DNA of 12,885 nucleotides, taken from the NCBI GenBank assembly GCA_016936035.1, contig JAFGPU010000191.1:1-12885 (forward strand), written 5' to 3'. The notes beneath the pieces were generated by a model that made no database searches, had not been told where the DNA came from, and saw only the letters and a program-made list of their open reading frames with translations. The number at the start of each line of letters is the position of its first letter. Position 1 is the first letter of the stretch. This stretch comes from Acidimicrobiales bacterium (GTDB taxonomy: Bacteria > Actinomycetota > Acidimicrobiia > Acidimicrobiales > VFJN01). Shown piece by piece: positions 6,933-12,885 of this stretch. The position numbers were made by a program, and so were the translations under genes.

Positions 6933-9016
6933 AGGGCCGTGACGGCGGCGTTCCACTCCGGGCGGAACCGTCCCGACCGCCCGGCGGGGCGCAGCACGAC
7001 GGCACCGTTCACGGCGTCGCGCACCGTGATCTCGACGATCTCGGTCAGCGGATCGGCCAGCCAGAAGGCGTTGCCGCCGAAGGTGCAGTCGGTGAACTCG
7101 TAGACCTGGGGGTACTCGCCGGCCTCGGGGAAGCCGACCTGGGCCCTGGTGCCGCCGGTGAAATGGCCCCCGGTCACGAGGGTGGGGCGCTGGGAGCCCA
7201 CGATGTGGGCGGTGACCTGCATCGCGAACTCGGTCAACCCCGCCTGGTCGACGTACATGCCCTCGTAGGTGATGGTCTCGTCGGGGGCGTCGATGGGCGA
7301 GTCGGGGACCGCCACCACCACCAGCCCGGCCTCCCGGCACGCGTACACCGTGGTGTCGCGGTACGACACCAGGTTGCTGTAGGCCCCCGCCCGGATGCCG
7401 TGGCGGTCGTGGTAGGCCGTGAAGCGGTCGATGATCGTGCGGGGCACCACGTTGACCCAGTGGTAGAGCGACGATCCGTTGTTGTTGTGCGAGACGCAGT
7501 CCTCGAAGGTCCACACGTGCACCTCGTCGCGTGACTCCGGCGACCAGTTGAACCCCGGGGCGGCCTCGTCGTCGGCCTGGATGCCGCTGGCCACGCAGCC
7601 GCGGGCCACGTTGCCCCGCCCGGTGCCGAGCAGGAAGCCGGCCACGCCGTACGTGCTGGCGTCGGTCGGGTGCACCAGGTGGGCGACGCAGCGTTCGTAG
7701 ACCAGGTCGTCTGTGGGCACGCTGCCGGGCGCCTCGTCGTCGCCGGCGCCGTCCCACCAGAACGGGATCTCGGCCTGGTCGTGTGCGATGCAGTCGCGGA
7801 AGGTGACGCCGTTCGACAGGTGCGACACGAAGGCGTGGTTGCCGCCCTCGTAGGCGACGGCGCCCTCGACGACGGTGCCCTGGGTGGCGTCGTCGCTCAT
7901 GTGGAAGTGCAGCGAGTAGCGGCCGAGGGTGCCCTCGACCCCGCCCTCGGCTCGAGCCGACTGCGGTCCCAGGTGGCGCAACCCCACGTAGGAGAGGTCC
8001 TGCGGCGTGGACACGGCCAGGAACTGCACGTGCGCCCGACCGCCCGGGGTGCCCTCCACCCGCACGTTGCGGCTGATGTTGAGCACCTCGGCGTGGTGGG
8101 TGACCCCCGGCCGCACCGTCACGTCGGGGTGCGGGTGGTCGAGCGGCCGGTCGAGGGTCACGGCGGTGCCGTCGACCGCGGTGACGGTGCGGCGGTCGTG
8201 GTGGCGGGCGTACCCGTCGACGGTGGTGGGCTCGGTGGCGGTGACGACCACCTCGTCGCCCACCTGCCAGCCGTCGGCGGCCACCACCGCGATGGTGGCG
8301 TCGCCGCGGTCGGCGGGGGCCGCCAGGTGCGTCCACGCCCGCTTGGGCGCGCCGTGCAGGTCGAGGACGCCGTCGCCGACGACCCACAGGCCCACGTCGG
8401 TCTCGACCGGCTCCATGGTGTGGTCGCCGACGAACCGGCTCTCGTCGACGCCGTCGAACACGACCACGTGCTCCAGGCCCGGGCCGTCGGGCTGCGCCCG
8501 CAGGGCCCCGGACACGACCACGTTGCCGGTGGATGCGAGCCGGCGGGAGGCGGCGCTGTCGAAGGTCAGCTCGCCGGCGGGCTCGATGCGCACGCCGGCG
8601 ACCGTGGCGTCGACGTCGAGCACGACGGACCGGTCGATCACGGCCACGTCGCCGGGCCCGGGCACGTGCCCGCCCCACGTGGCCGGGTCGCTCCAGCGGG
8701 CGCCGGCCGGTCCGGCCCCGCCCTCCGTCGTGGTTCCGGCGGTGGTGGGCGCCTGGTCGCTGGACCCGGCGCTGGTGCGGCGCTCGCTGTGGTCGTCGAT
8801 GAACCGGTTGGCCACGACGCCGGCGCCGACCAGCCCGGCGGCGCCGCCCATGGTGAGCACCTGGCGCCGCGTGAGCCGGGCCGGGGTGATGCGGCGGCGG
8901 GCTGATCCGGGTGCGGTGTCGTCGTCCGTCGCGGGCTCGTCCGGGGGGTCGGTTGGGGTGTCGTCGTCCGTCGCGGGCTCGTCCGGGGGGTCGGGTCGGG
9001 TGGCGTCGTCGTCCAT
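6929..9016 (-). CDS. Tat-exported G8-domain parallel beta-helix protein
   Basis: A 695-residue secreted protein. Residues 1-38 are acidic and contain a 14-residue tandem repeat (DPPDEPATDDDT type). A twin-arginine signal follows: LTRRQVLTMGGAAGLVGAGVVA (48-69), with no cysteine after the hydrophobic stretch, so not a lipoprotein. After a Ser/Thr/Gly linker, RWSDPATWGGHVPGPGDVAV (107-126) is the WSDxxxW hallmark of a G8 domain, running to about 225. Downstream, GRYSLHFHM (365-373) matches the Y-x-[IVL]-H-F-H motif of CEMIP/fibrocystin-type G8 proteins, and regularly spaced short strands such as NGVTFRDCIAHD, TFEDCVSHNNN and YEFTDCTFGGN are typical parallel beta-helix rungs. Such folds usually bind or cleave polysaccharide; eukaryotic relatives act on hyaluronan. 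A role on the exported glycan is inference. ATG 9016 has GGGAG 6 nt upstream and follows the GNAT gene by 14 nt. Confidence 0.85.
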   Translation of the reverse strand: MDDDATRPDPPDEPATDDDTPTDPPDEPATDDDTAPGSARRRITPARLTRRQVLTMGGAAGLVGAGVVANRFIDDHSERRTSAGSSDQAPTTAGTTTEGGAGPAGARWSDPATWGGHVPGPGDVAVIDRSVVLDVDATVAGVRIEPAGELTFDSAASRRLASTGNVVVSGALRAQPDGPGLEHVVVFDGVDESRFVGDHTMEPVETDVGLWVVGDGVLDLHGAPKRAWTHLAAPADRGDATIAVVAADGWQVGDEVVVTATEPTTVDGYARHHDRRTVTAVDGTAVTLDRPLDHPHPDVTVRPGVTHHAEVLNISRNVRVEGTPGGRAHVQFLAVSTPQDLSYVGLRHLGPQSARAEGGVEGTLGRYSLHFHMSDDATQGTVVEGAVAYEGGNHAFVSHLSNGVTFRDCIAHDQAEIPFWWDGAGDDEAPGSVPTDDLVYERCVAHLVHPTDASTYGVAGFLLGTGRGNVARGCVASGIQADDEAAPGFNWSPESRDEVHVWTFEDCVSHNNNGSSLYHWVNVVPRTIIDRFTAYHDRHGIRAGAYSNLVSYRDTTVYACREAGLVVVAVPDSPIDAPDETITYEGMYVDQAGLTEFAMQVTAHIVGSQRPTLVTGGHFTGGTRAQVGFPEAGEYPQVYEFTDCTFGGNAFWLADPLTEIVEITVRDAVNGAVVLRPAGRSGRFRPEWNAAVTAL
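8915..8998 (-). repeat. Two-copy 42-bp tandem direct repeat in the G8 gene
   Basis: Copies at 8915-8956 and 8957-8998 are identical over their first 38 bases (8915-8952 and 8957-8994) and differ only near the end. The 42-bp period is exactly 14 codons, so it adds in-frame Asp/Pro/Glu-rich units to the N-terminal leader before the twin-arginine motif. A degenerate third start (Asp codons, 9000-9016) precedes it. Confidence 0.9.
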
Positions 9017-9030
9017 GCACCGCTCCCGCG

Positions 9031-10029
9031 TCAGAACAGCTCGATGTCGCCGAGCCCCAGCGCCCACCGGTCGGGCGTCGGCATCACCTCGTCGGTCACC
9101 GCGCGCCACACCAGCGTGGGCCCCTGCCCGGGGACGGGCAGCAGCCCCCGGGACGGTCGAGCGGCGCCGATCTGGACCGCGTGGTCCGCGCCCGTCTCGT
9201 GCAGCACCCGGCGGACGAGCGCGGCGGGGGTGCGGTGGTCGCCCGCCGGCACGATCTGCTCGCAGATCGCCGCCTCGAGCGCCGCACCCCGCCGGCGCAG
9301 GCGGAACACGACCAGGCCGGCCGCGGCCCCGCCGTCGGCCGGCACCGCCCGGTAGTGAAGCGGCGGGAAGCCGTACCGCCACGCCAGGTAGGCGGGGGTG
9401 CGCTGCGTGCGCAGCCGGCCGTCGTGCGGGTGGGCGGCGGCGAGCAGCGAGGTGAGCGACCCCTCGTCGGCGAGCACCTCCGCGACGGGCACGCCGGCCT
9501 CGGTGGGGGTCGACCACTTGTCCGCCGGAGTGCGCGCCCGGGCCAGGCGCACCAGCGACAGCGGCGAGCGGGGGGTGGCGGCCACCGGCAGCCGGTCGAC
9601 GAGCTGCCAGCCCATCTTGAGGTACCCGGGGCGGCTGCGGTCGTTGGGGGTGTTGAACACGAAGGCCACGCCCTCGCCGCGCAGCTCGTCGAGTGCGTGG
9701 CGGGTCAGCGCCGAGAAGATGCCGCGGCCCTGGTAGTCGGGGTGGGTGGCGGTGTCGACCGCCCGAACGGCCAGCACAGTGTCGTCGCCCCGCTGGAACT
9801 GCCAGCGCGAGAACGTGCGGAAGCCCACGATGCGGTCGCCGGCCGCCGGGTCGACGGCCACCCAGGCGGGCGACCGGCCGAACGGGCTCTCGTGGTGCTT
9901 CCACTCGAAGAAGCGGGCGTACGCGTCGTCGGGCACCCACCCGAGCGACGCCTGCAAGAGCTCGAGCACGGCGGGCAGGTCGTCGCCGGTGGCCCGCCGG
10001 ACGTCGAGCGTCGACACCGTGCCCGTCAT
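9031..10029 (-). CDS. GNAT-family acyltransferase
   Basis: A 332-residue protein whose N-terminal half is a GNAT domain. LDVRRATGDDLPAVLELLQA (8-27) is the first strand and helix; VRAVDTATHPDYQGRGIFSA (88-107) contains motif A with the acyl-CoA pyrophosphate loop QGRGIF (100-105); FVFNTPNDRSRPGYLKMGW (123-141) is the motif B region with the YxKxGW end common in this Acetyltransf_9-like group. The C-terminal 180 residues are a second alpha/beta portion (YLAWRYGFPPLHYRAV) that could form a degenerate second GNAT fold, as in FemAB-like or Eis-like layouts. In this neighbourhood an amino-sugar or glycan acyl transfer is the likely job, but the substrate is not evident. ATG 10029 is preceded by only weak purines; a short upstream frame ends in ATGA over this start. 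The G8 protein gene follows after 14 nt, suggesting co-transcription. Confidence 0.85.
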   Translation of the reverse strand: MTGTVSTLDVRRATGDDLPAVLELLQASLGWVPDDAYARFFEWKHHESPFGRSPAWVAVDPAAGDRIVGFRTFSRWQFQRGDDTVLAVRAVDTATHPDYQGRGIFSALTRHALDELRGEGVAFVFNTPNDRSRPGYLKMGWQLVDRLPVAATPRSPLSLVRLARARTPADKWSTPTEAGVPVAEVLADEGSLTSLLAAAHPHDGRLRTQRTPAYLAWRYGFPPLHYRAVPADGGAAAGLVVFRLRRRGAALEAAICEQIVPAGDHRTPAALVRRVLHETGADHAVQIGAARPSRGLLPVPGQGPTLVWRAVTDEVMPTPDRWALGLGDIELF

Positions 10030-10067
10030 CTGTCGCCGCCCGCCCGCCGCCGGTTGTCGCCCACCAC
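10026..10067 (-). CDS. Putative 13-codon leaderless upstream ORF of the GNAT gene
   Basis: GTG at 10067-10065 begins five bases after a TAGCCT -10-like box and reads VVGDNRRRAGGDR, stopping at TGA 10028-10026. That stop overlaps the GNAT start codon as ATGA. Leaderless short ORFs coupled to the following gene are known in actinobacteria; here the only evidence is the spacing and overlap, so it is tentative. Confidence 0.3.
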   Translation of the reverse strand: MVGDNRRRAGGDR

Positions 10068-10072
10068 GAGGC

Positions 10073-10078
10073 AGGCTA
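10073..10078 (-). promoter_or_regulatory. Possible -10 box (TAGCCT) for the GNAT-G8 operon
   Basis: On the minus strand, TAGCCT fits the TANNNT pattern and lies about 44 nt upstream of the GNAT ATG, within the 123-bp divergent region 10030-10152. A transcript from it would start close to the GTG at 10067. No clear -35 is visible. Confidence 0.4.
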
Positions 10079-10140
10079 CCCGCCTGGCGGCAGCACCGTC
10101 GGCGGGGTTCTCGGACCCGGCGCGCGCCGTGGGTGGCCCG

Positions 10141-10146
10141 TAGGCT
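10141..10146 (+). promoter_or_regulatory. -10 box (TAGGCT) giving a leaderless transcript
   Basis: TAGGCT ends 6 nt before the ATG at 10153, so transcription would begin at or next to the A of the start codon. There is no Shine-Dalgarno before the ATG, which agrees with leaderless translation. No good -35 is evident. Confidence 0.55.
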
Positions 10147-10152
10147 GTCGCC

Positions 10153-11046
10153 ATGGCGGACGGCAGGTCGTTGGCGTTGCGGACGGTCAAGACGGTGGCG
10201 GCGATGGGCGACCGGGTGCGGCCCCCCGCGAACGGCATCGTCGTGCTCATCTACCACCGCGTCGGCGGCGGCTCCGGCTCCGAGGTCGACCTCGACCCCC
10301 GGGCGTTCGACGAGCAGATGGCGTGGTTGGCGGCGTCGGGCCGCGCCCTCGGCCTCGATGCCGCGGTCGACCTGCTCGCCGCTGCGAACGCCCGCCACGC
10401 CGCGGGCGTCGGCACCGACGTCGGGGGCGACCGCGGCGACCTGGCCGGCGTCGCGCCCGCTGCGCCCGACCGCGACCCGATCGTCGTGACGTTCGACGAC
10501 GGCACCGCCGACCTGGCCGAGGTCGCCACCCCCATCCTCGAGCGACACCGGGTGCCCGCCACGGTCTACCTCGCCACCCGCTTCGTCGACGACGGCGTCG
10601 CGTTTCCCGACGGCGGCCTGCCCCTCACCTGGGCGGCAGCGCGCGACATGGCGGCGACCGGGCTGGTCACCTTCGGGTCGCACACGCACGGCCACCTTCT
10701 GCTCGACCGGTTGCCACCGGCCCAGGCCGCCGATGAGCTGGTGCGGTCGCGCGGGCTCGTCGAGGACAATCTGGGGACCCCGGCCCACCACTTCGCCTAC
10801 CCCAAGGCCGTGGCCGCCTCGGCGGCGGTCGAGCCTCTCGTGCGGGCCCACTACCGCTCGGCCGCTCTCGGCGGCAACCGACCCAACCCCTACGGCCGCA
10901 CCGACCTGCACCGGCTGGCGCGCACCGCCGTCCAGGTCAGCGACGGCGGCGGGTTCTTCGTGCGCAAGGCGCGGGGCGGCATGGCGCTCGAGGACAGCAT
11001 CCGCCGGGCTGTCAACCGGGTGCGCTACCGGGCGGCGGTGGGCTGA
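10153..11046 (+). CDS. Polysaccharide deacetylase (NodB/CE4 domain)
   Basis: A 297-residue CE4-family protein with canonical motifs: GIVVLIYHRV (28-37) as the opening strand, TFDDG (113-117, catalytic base and metal Asp), SHTHGH (176-181, metal ligands H177 and H181) and HFAYPK (213-218). It is predicted to remove N-acetyl groups from sugar residues with a divalent metal. There is no clear signal peptide or membrane anchor, so cytoplasmic or peripheral action is likely. Residues about 78-108, between the first strand and TFDDG, form a Gly/Ala/Asp-rich insertion of low complexity. The ATG follows a TAGGCT box by 6 nt, pointing to a leaderless mRNA. The gene is divergent from the GNAT gene and converges with the CapM-like GT4 gene, the two coding regions overlapping by 22 nt at their 3' ends. 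It is clearly a different subfamily from the SIDTE-type deacetylase at 5917-6924. Confidence 0.9.
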   Translation: MADGRSLALRTVKTVAAMGDRVRPPANGIVVLIYHRVGGGSGSEVDLDPRAFDEQMAWLAASGRALGLDAAVDLLAAANARHAAGVGTDVGGDRGDLAGVAPAAPDRDPIVVTFDDGTADLAEVATPILERHRVPATVYLATRFVDDGVAFPDGGLPLTWAAARDMAATGLVTFGSHTHGHLLLDRLPPAQAADELVRSRGLVEDNLGTPAHHFAYPKAVAASAAVEPLVRAHYRSAALGGNRPNPYGRTDLHRLARTAVQVSDGGGFFVRKARGGMALEDSIRRAVNRVRYRAAVG

Positions 11047-12242
11047 GCGGCGGCGGGGGCGTCGAGCGCGGCGACCACCCCCGTCAGGCCCTTGCGCTCG
11101 GCGACCGTGCGGTAGGTGTCGATCACGATGTCGACCACCCGGCGCTCGTCGAAGTGCGCGTGGGCGCGAGCGACGGCCGCCGCGCCCATATGGGCGCGGC
11201 GCGCCGCGTCCTCGCCCAGCGCGCGGATGGCCGCGGCCAGGGCGCCGGCGTCGCGCACCGGCACCAGCAGGCCGGTCTCGCCGTGCTCGACCACCTGCCG
11301 GCAGCCGCGGACGTCGGTGGCGACCACGGGCAGACCCGATGCCGCCGCCTCCATGGCCGCCCGGGGGAAGCCCTCGCGCCACGACGGCAGCACGAACAGG
11401 TCCATGGCGCCGTACAACCGGTCGACGTCGTCGCGCATGCCCAGGAAGCGCACCCCGTCCTCGGCGGCCGCCCGGATGGTGGCGCGGTCGAGCGCATCGG
11501 GCTTGTCGGGGTCGTCGGGCCCGACGACCACCACGACGTAGCGATCGCCGAGGTCGCGAGCGGCCTCGAACAGCTCGATCAGCCCCTTCTCGGCCACCTG
11601 GCGCCCGACCATGCCGACGACGACCTGGTCGGCCCGGGCGCCGATGTCACGGGCACGCACCTCGGCGCGCTCGGCGGGGGCGAGGACGTCGGGGCGGAAG
11701 CGACGGAGGTCGACGCCGTTGCCCAACAGGTGGGTGCGGCGGCGGGGGGACGCGTGCCAGCGCACGAGCAGGTCGAGGTCCTCCTCGCTCTGCACCAGCT
11801 CCGCGTCGGAGAACCGGGCCGCGAGGGCCTCCAGCGCCAGCACGACCGCGCGCTTCGGCCAGGGGTCGGTGTCGGTGGCGTACAGCCCGTGGCAGGTGTT
11901 GACCACCACGGGCACCCCGGCGAGCCGCCCGACCACCCGTCCGTAGAGCCCGGGCTTGGGGTTGTGCGTGTGCAGCACGTCGGGGCGCTCGCGGCGGAGG
12001 ACGCGCCACAGCTCGACCGCCGCCCGCAGGTCGGCGAGGGGGTTCATGCTGCGCGTCGACGCCCCGAGCGGGAGGTGCCGGATGCCCTCGGCGGTCAGGG
12101 CGTCGGCGTACGGACCCGGGGCGCTGATGCCGGCGATGTCACCACCCCGGTCGCGCACGGCCGTGAGCTGGGGGTGGAGCAGGTAGCGCAGGCTCGAGTC
12201 GACCGTGGTGAGGTGGGCGACCCGCACCCGGGGCGTGGTCAC
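11025..12242 (-). CDS. CapM-like glycosyltransferase family 4
   Basis: A 405-residue GT4 enzyme. It opens VRVAHLTTVDSSLRYLLHPQL (6-26) and carries RPDVLHTHNPKPGLYGRVVG (86-105), the H-T-H-x-P-K-x-G signature of the CapM/PglA-like group that acts in capsule and glycan assembly. NTCHGLYAT (115-123) is the usual following strand. The donor domain has GMVGRQVAEKGLIELFEAA (210-228), GPDDPD, and intact EX7E residues E290 and E298 (EGFPRAAME), then TDVRGCRQVVEHGETGLLVP. In this group the enzyme often adds an early sugar to the undecaprenyl-linked primer, but the acceptor here is unknown. GTG 12242 overlaps the upstream HAD gene stop (GTGA) and has GGAG 7 nt upstream. The last 22 nt overlap the convergent deacetylase gene; the C-terminal tail is Ala-rich and unlikely to be functional. 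Confidence 0.92.
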   Translation of the reverse strand: MTTPRVRVAHLTTVDSSLRYLLHPQLTAVRDRGGDIAGISAPGPYADALTAEGIRHLPLGASTRSMNPLADLRAAVELWRVLRRERPDVLHTHNPKPGLYGRVVGRLAGVPVVVNTCHGLYATDTDPWPKRAVVLALEALAARFSDAELVQSEEDLDLLVRWHASPRRRTHLLGNGVDLRRFRPDVLAPAERAEVRARDIGARADQVVVGMVGRQVAEKGLIELFEAARDLGDRYVVVVVGPDDPDKPDALDRATIRAAAEDGVRFLGMRDDVDRLYGAMDLFVLPSWREGFPRAAMEAAASGLPVVATDVRGCRQVVEHGETGLLVPVRDAGALAAAIRALGEDAARRAHMGAAAVARAHAHFDERRVVDIVIDTYRTVAERKGLTGVVAALDAPAAAQPTAAR

Positions 12243-12885
12243 GAGCCCGCTCCGCGAACCCGGTCGCCGTTCGATCGCGGGCCGTGAGCCACCGGGCCCG
12301 TCGGGGCGCCGTCGGCCAGGTCGCCCCAGCCCAGGGCAGCGTCGAGCTGGTCGAGCCCCGAGATCTCGGCCTCGACGTCGTCGCCGCTCGGGACGTGGGC
12401 GTGCAGCCCGCCGGGCCGCCGCACCCGCACGGTGCGCCACCCCAGGCGGTGGGGGGCGACGAAGTCCTTGGCAGGGTTGTCGGCCACGTACGCGCAGCGG
12501 TCGCCGGCCAGGCCGAGCTCGCGCTCGAGGTGCTCGAACGCCGCCGGGTGGGGCTTGCCCCGACCCTGCCCCAGCGACTCGGTGAACACCACCAGGTCGG
12601 CCCACCGCGTGAGCGTGAGCGCCTCGGCCTTGGCCTGCTGGCTCGCGAGCGGGCCGTCGGTCACCACGGCGATGGCCACGTGGGGCGCCAGGCCGTCGAA
12701 CCAGGCGCGCGCGTCGTCCATCATCTGGATCGCGGGCGCGTGCGACCGGTAGACGCCGACGAGCTGGGTGATCAGCTCGGGTGAGGCGGTGGCGCCAGCG
12801 GCGGCCAGGGCCACGTCGAAGACGGTGCCCCGCACACCGGACTCGAAGGCGGCCCAGGCGTGGTCGCCCACGCCGTCGATCCCCA
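12239..12885 (-). CDS. HAD-superfamily hydrolase, N-terminus cut by window edge
   Basis: At least 215 residues of a HAD subfamily I phosphatase; the frame stays open to the right edge, so the start and motif I (DxD) lie outside. Visible are the cap-domain helices, motif II in AIAVVTDGPLASQQAKAEAL (Thr and following region), motif III Lys in RGKPHPAAFEHLEREL, and motif IV in CAYVADNPAKDFVAPHRLG (Asp pair for Mg2+ binding). It should dephosphorylate a small metabolite, possibly a sugar phosphate feeding the glycan pathway, though HAD specificity cannot be read from the motifs. An internal GTG at 12869-12871 would give a protein without the nucleophile Asp and is not a credible start. The last about 45 residues (after the Rossmann core) are Gly/Asp-rich. 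It is translationally coupled to the CapM-like GT4 downstream by a 4-nt overlap. Confidence 0.85.
   Translation of the reverse strand, partial: GIDGVGDHAWAAFESGVRGTVFDVALAAAGATASPELITQLVGVYRSHAPAIQMMDDARAWFDGLAPHVAIAVVTDGPLASQQAKAEALTLTRWADLVVFTESLGQGRGKPHPAAFEHLERELGLAGDRCAYVADNPAKDFVAPHRLGWRTVRVRRPGGLHAHVPSGDDVEAEISGLDQLDAALGWGDLADGAPTGPVAHGPRSNGDRVRGAGS

Noticed and set aside
8915..8998. Possible CRISPR-like repeat
   Set aside because: The two copies are directly adjacent with no spacers and keep a codon-multiple period inside a gene; it is a coding tandem duplication.
7670..9455. Long plus-strand frames opposite the G8 and GNAT genes
   Set aside because: Low-complexity Val/Gly/His- or Ser/Thr/Arg-rich translations typical of antisense frames; the minus-strand genes carry Tat, G8 and GNAT motifs.
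12239..12871. Complete HAD gene starting at GTG 12869-12871
   Set aside because: This would lack motif I with the nucleophile Asp, and the frame stays open to the window edge, so the gene is truncated by the window instead.

Overview
The window is a compact, very GC-rich (roughly 70-75% by eye) bacterial segment with strong G/C preference at third codon positions, frequent GTG starts, one TTG start, 4-nt GTGA stop/start overlaps and TANNNT -10 boxes placed directly in front of start codons. This points to an actinomycete-type genome. The ABC permease, the GNAT protein and the locus style remind me of Acidimicrobiia (Ilumatobacter/Iamia-like), but that assignment is inference from memory of similar proteins.

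The content is a surface-polysaccharide (capsule, O-antigen-like or teichuronic-type glycan) assembly and export locus of 12 genes, two of them cut by the window ends. Layout: (1) 1-1346, minus strand: two GT4 glycosyltransferases, the downstream one cut by the left edge. (2) 1603-6924, plus strand: a tight five-gene run with the Wzm-type ABC-2 permease, the Wzt-type ATPase with C-terminal carbohydrate-binding domain, an alpha/beta-hydrolase-fold protein lacking the usual Ser nucleophile, a GT4 glycosyltransferase and a NodB-like polysaccharide deacetylase. (3) 10029-6929, minus strand: a GNAT acyltransferase followed by a Tat-exported G8-domain/parallel beta-helix protein. (4) 10153-11046, plus strand: a second, more canonical polysaccharide deacetylase, apparently on a leaderless transcript. 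(5) 12885-11025, minus strand: a HAD-family phosphatase (cut at its N-terminus by the right edge) overlapping a CapM-like GT4 glycosyltransferase.

Together the genes suggest that GT4 enzymes build a lipid-linked glycan on the cytoplasmic face, that the GNAT and deacetylases tailor amino or acyl groups, that Wzm/Wzt exports the chain, and that the Tat-exported beta-helix protein binds or processes glycan outside. No initiating phosphoglycosyltransferase, polymerase, ligase or nucleotide-sugar pathway gene is in the window, so the sugar structure cannot be deduced.

The points I consider most worth following are the G8/beta-helix protein with a long acidic, tandem-repeat leader before its twin-arginine motif; the alpha/beta-hydrolase homologue with Arg at the nucleophile elbow; the short leaderless ORF coupled to the GNAT gene; and the out-of-frame leaderless-looking GTG at the start of the ABC permease. 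I see no tRNA, rRNA, CRISPR array, insertion sequence or phage gene.
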